NCBI GenBank assembly: GCA_020054175.1
Contig: JAGVLR010000176.1
Coordinates: 1-9,300, forward strand
Source of the DNA: Candidatus Dadabacteria bacterium
GTDB taxonomy: Bacteria; Desulfobacterota_D; UBA1144; Nemesobacterales; UBA2774
DNA: 9,300 nucleotides
Reading direction: 5' to 3'
The notes beneath the pieces were generated by a model, which was not told the origin of the DNA, did no database searches, and saw only the letters and a program-made list of their open reading frames with translations. Both the position numbers and the translations under genes were made by a program. Each line of letters begins with the position of its first letter. Position 1 is the stretch's first letter. Shown here in pieces: positions 7,420 to 9,300 of the stretch.

Positions 7420-8100
7420 ATGAGGCGATACGAAGCGCAGAAAGGATTCACTATGGTAGAGCTTCTCGTGGTTATGACCGTGATGGTCATAGTCCTCGCC
7501 CTGGGCTCGTCGTTTCTTTCGGGTATGTCAGTCCTCAGGCGCTCGGTCGACGAAACCACGAACAACATCTCATCGCTCCTCCAGATAGGTAAGCTGAAAT
7601 CGGCGAGGGACGGCGTCGAGTACAGGGTCGTTTTCGCGGGCTGCGATAATGTCAACGATTCCGACGACAATTGCGCCGTCTGCGCGTCGCCGGCCAGTTA
7701 CGCCGGTTACGAAGAAGGGGATAAGACGCTGACGATCATGTTCGAAAGGGGAGATAGCAACCGGGGCTCGACGACCTGGTGTATAGAATCGTCACATACG
7801 CGAAAATTCAGGGGCGACCTCGTTTTCACCGCCTCGGACAATATGGGAGACGAGGACGATCCCGCCGGCTTCACATTCCTTCCGACGGGGATGAGAAGGG
7901 ATTTTCTGGACGACGCCGATAACGAGGTAATAACCATAAGCCCGGCGGGCGATTCCAGGATCGATAAATGCGGCGTGATTATGGTATCTCCGTCCGGAAA
8001 CATAAGCGTAAACGAAGGTAAGTGGGTGGATTCCGAGTGTAACCCGATCAGGGAATCCACAGCCGCCGGGCCTACACCTTCACCTTCACCCTCGAATTAA
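7420..8100 (+). CDS. GspH/FimT-family minor prepilin (FimU/PilE-position)
   Basis: This 226-residue prepilin has a cleavage site G9|F10, mature FTMVEL with Glu at +5 (E14), and a hydrophobic helix to about residue 33. The head resembles the GspH/FimT family: a helix with QIGKLKSARDGVEYRVVF, then beta-rich sequence ending in a strand of the type VITISPAGDSRIDKCGVIMV. Such proteins act as minor pilins that cap or prime the pilus. Lying directly after pilY1 (11-nt gap), it takes the place of PilE in the Pseudomonas cluster but looks more like FimU/FimT. The ATG follows a GGTGA with short spacing. Six or seven cysteines, including C-x2-C near residue 87, suggest disulfides. Odd feature: the C-terminus is a low-complexity PTPSPSPSN tail. 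The prepilin call is strong; the exact ortholog is uncertain. Confidence 0.87.
   Translation: MRRYEAQKGFTMVELLVVMTVMVIVLALGSSFLSGMSVLRRSVDETTNNISSLLQIGKLKSARDGVEYRVVFAGCDNVNDSDDNCAVCASPASYAGYEEGDKTLTIMFERGDSNRGSTTWCIESSHTRKFRGDLVFTASDNMGDEDDPAGFTFLPTGMRRDFLDDADNEVITISPAGDSRIDKCGVIMVSPSGNISVNEGKWVDSECNPIRESTAAGPTPSPSPSN
8075..8092 (+). repeat. Short hexanucleotide repeat encoding a Pro-Ser tail
   Basis: Two perfect CACCTT units and one CACCCT unit lie in tandem at the very end of the GspH/FimT-like gene. They encode alternating Pro and Ser just before the stop. Gain or loss of a unit would change the tail length without breaking the frame. Confidence 0.6.
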
Positions 8101-8108
8101 TCCCACGT

Positions 8109-9182
8109 TTATTTGCTGATTACGTAGTAATAATTGATGGGATCGTGGGGAAGCTCTGTGACTTCCACTTTGCCGAATCCCGCCTCTTTTAACATCTCGC
8201 ACGCAAGCTCTCTGCCCCACATCGCGCCGAGCCCCTTTCCTCCCTGGGAAAGGGAAACCGTCATGCAGTGCATGCAGGATACGGTGTAGAGAAAAGTGGC
8301 GAGCGGGTTTTCCGAATTCCGCTCGACGTGGCTCGAGCCCTTTATATCCTGCATGAGGTAATACCCGTCGTCCTTGAGCGCTTTGTGTATGTGAGACAGA
8401 ACGCTCGCCGGGTCGGCCTGGTCGTGAACGGCGTCGAACGTCGTTATGAGATCGAATCTCTTTTCGTCGCCGAATTTCGTGACGTCCTTCGCCTCGTACG
8501 ATATGTTGGTGAGGCCGTATTCCTTCGCTCTTGCCCTCCCTCTTTCGATTGCGCTCGGAAGAAGGTCGTATCCGGTGAACCTGCTGTTGGGGTAGGCCCT
8601 GGCCATTTCTGCGAGGGCGTATCCGCTTCCGCATCCGACGTCGAGCACCTCTATGCCCTGCTCCAGCCTGTCTTTTATGCCGGGGACGAGAGGCAGTATA
8701 TGGCCGAGAAGCGGGATGATAACCGTCTGCATGCTCTCTTCGGCCATCACTTCGTTAAAGCGGGTGAATTCTTCGTACGGCACCCCGCCGCCGCGTCTGA
8801 AACACTCGACTATTTTATCTTCGACCGGGCCGAGTATTCCGTTCCACTGCGCGGCCACTGCGAGGTTGTTCGGGGAAGCCGCCCTGGTGAGCCAGGCCGC
8901 ATGCTCGGGGGGGAGGTAATACGTTTTCCTTTCAGGATCGTATTCCACGAGCCCTCCTGTGACCATCGCCCCAAGCCTTTCCTTCACGTAGCGCTCGTTA
9001 AGGCCCGCATGCCCGGCGATCGCTCCGTGCTCCGAGGGCTCGAGGCCGTTCATGCTGTCGAAGAGTCCCGTCCTGTGTCCGATAGATATCATGGAAGTCA
9101 GCGCGCCGTGATTAAGAATCTCGAGCATCCTCCCGCAAAACTCTTCCGATCTGGCTTCGTCGAAATCCGGTTTTCCACTCAT
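8109..9182 (-). CDS. Class I SAM-dependent methyltransferase with N-terminal winged helix (Rv2258c-like)
   Basis: This 357-residue protein probably transfers a methyl group from S-adenosylmethionine; the substrate is unknown. Residues about 18-92 resemble the winged-helix dimerisation region of Rv2258c-like methyltransferases (GHRTGLFD, then LNERYVKERLGAMVTGGLVE). The Rossmann fold follows: motif I EVLDVGCGSGYA (178-189), the ribose-binding acidic residue D206 in TGYD, and a motif IV region TFDAVHDQADP (248-258). A late segment, CMTVSLSQGG then GLGAMWG (about 305-323), matches my recollection of conserved sequence in this family. It is intact and of normal length. The ATG has a strong GGAGG 8 nt upstream. 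It converges on the pilin operon with 8 bp between stops and shows no functional link to it. It is a cytoplasmic enzyme, likely for a small molecule. Confidence 0.92.
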   Translation of the reverse strand: MSGKPDFDEARSEEFCGRMLEILNHGALTSMISIGHRTGLFDSMNGLEPSEHGAIAGHAGLNERYVKERLGAMVTGGLVEYDPERKTYYLPPEHAAWLTRAASPNNLAVAAQWNGILGPVEDKIVECFRRGGGVPYEEFTRFNEVMAEESMQTVIIPLLGHILPLVPGIKDRLEQGIEVLDVGCGSGYALAEMARAYPNSRFTGYDLLPSAIERGRARAKEYGLTNISYEAKDVTKFGDEKRFDLITTFDAVHDQADPASVLSHIHKALKDDGYYLMQDIKGSSHVERNSENPLATFLYTVSCMHCMTVSLSQGGKGLGAMWGRELACEMLKEAGFGKVEVTELPHDPINYYYVISK

Positions 9183-9190
9183 TCGATATA

Positions 9191-9195
9191 CCTCC
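9191..9195 (-). promoter_or_regulatory. Ribosome binding site of the methyltransferase gene
   Basis: On the - strand, GGAGG lies 8 nt before the ATG at 9182. This near-ideal site fixes the start, since no other in-frame start has comparable support. Confidence 0.8.
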
Positions 9196-9206
9196 GCTCA
9201 TAAAAA

Positions 9207-9228
9207 TAACATGCAGGCACGTATGTTA
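9207..9228 (-). repeat. Imperfect inverted repeat upstream of the methyltransferase, possible operator
   Basis: TAACATGC and GTATGTTA (+ strand) are 8-bp arms with one mismatch and a 6-nt spacer. The repeat lies 24 nt before the start codon and 11 nt before the ribosome binding site. It could be a repressor operator or a hairpin in the leader. In the rest of 9183-9300 I see no convincing -35/-10 pair and no gene. Confidence 0.4.
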
Positions 9229-9300
9229 GATAGATGCTTGTTAAATATGGTCACTCAAGGCGGCGGGTCGCATTTTATCGTGCTGTGATTATGCGGATAT

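Noticed and set aside
8102..8149. CCCACG and CGTGGG arms around the convergent stops as a terminator
   Set aside because: The 6-bp arms are separated by about 36 nt and no T-run follows, so this is a poor intrinsic terminator.
8233..8254. An 8-bp hairpin CCCTTTCC / GGAAAGGG inside the methyltransferase gene
   Set aside because: It is explained by codons for the SQGGKG segment, no T-run follows, and a stem of this size is expected about once by chance in this length.
8268..9203. A 311-codon open frame on the + strand opposite the methyltransferase
   Set aside because: It is fully antisense to a gene with clear methyltransferase motifs and a strong ribosome binding site. Its product has no recognisable family features. 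It reflects codon bias of the opposite strand.
9253..9258. TTGAGT on the - strand as a -35 box for the methyltransferase
   Set aside because: No acceptable -10 hexamer lies 16-18 bp downstream, so I do not call a promoter.

Overview
The window holds most of a type IVa pilus minor-pilin and adhesin operon on the + strand, followed by one convergent methyltransferase gene on the - strand. Coding density is very high. G+C looks slightly above half by eye, with frequent AGG (Arg) and ATA (Ile) codons. The genes indicate a Gram-negative, piliated bacterium. The gene order and the very large, cysteine-rich PilY1 suggest a deltaproteobacteria-like lineage or a related candidate phylum, but no marker here fixes the taxonomy.

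Layout of the operon: the 3' part of a PilV-position minor pilin (1-561); pilW (572-1816); pilX (1829-2503, TTG start); pilY1 (about 2552-7408); and a GspH/FimT-family prepilin (7420-8100). Gaps between genes are 10-48 nt, so they are probably co-transcribed from a promoter left of the window. Three products carry or retain recognisable prepilin N-termini: PilW and the GspH/FimT protein with the G|FTMVEL motif, and PilX with the E5-lacking form usual for its family. The first gene's N-terminus lies outside the window. By analogy with Pseudomonas, Myxococcus and Neisseria (PilC) systems, the minor pilins form a priming and tip complex in the inner membrane. That complex carries PilY1, a secreted von Willebrand A / beta-propeller adhesin, to the pilus tip for attachment, surface sensing and calcium-tuned control of retraction.

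The 3' end (8109-9182, - strand) is a class I SAM-dependent methyltransferase with an N-terminal winged-helix region of the Rv2258c-like type. It ends 8 bp from the operon, has its own strong ribosome binding site and an imperfect inverted repeat upstream, and looks unrelated to pilus assembly.

I found no RNA genes, mobile elements or CRISPR array. The most interesting material is inside PilY1: a twelve-cysteine insert splitting the VWA domain, with a repeated F-x2-C pattern; a C6G6 tract within that insert; a second six-cysteine cluster; and an extra EF-hand-like loop just before the propeller.
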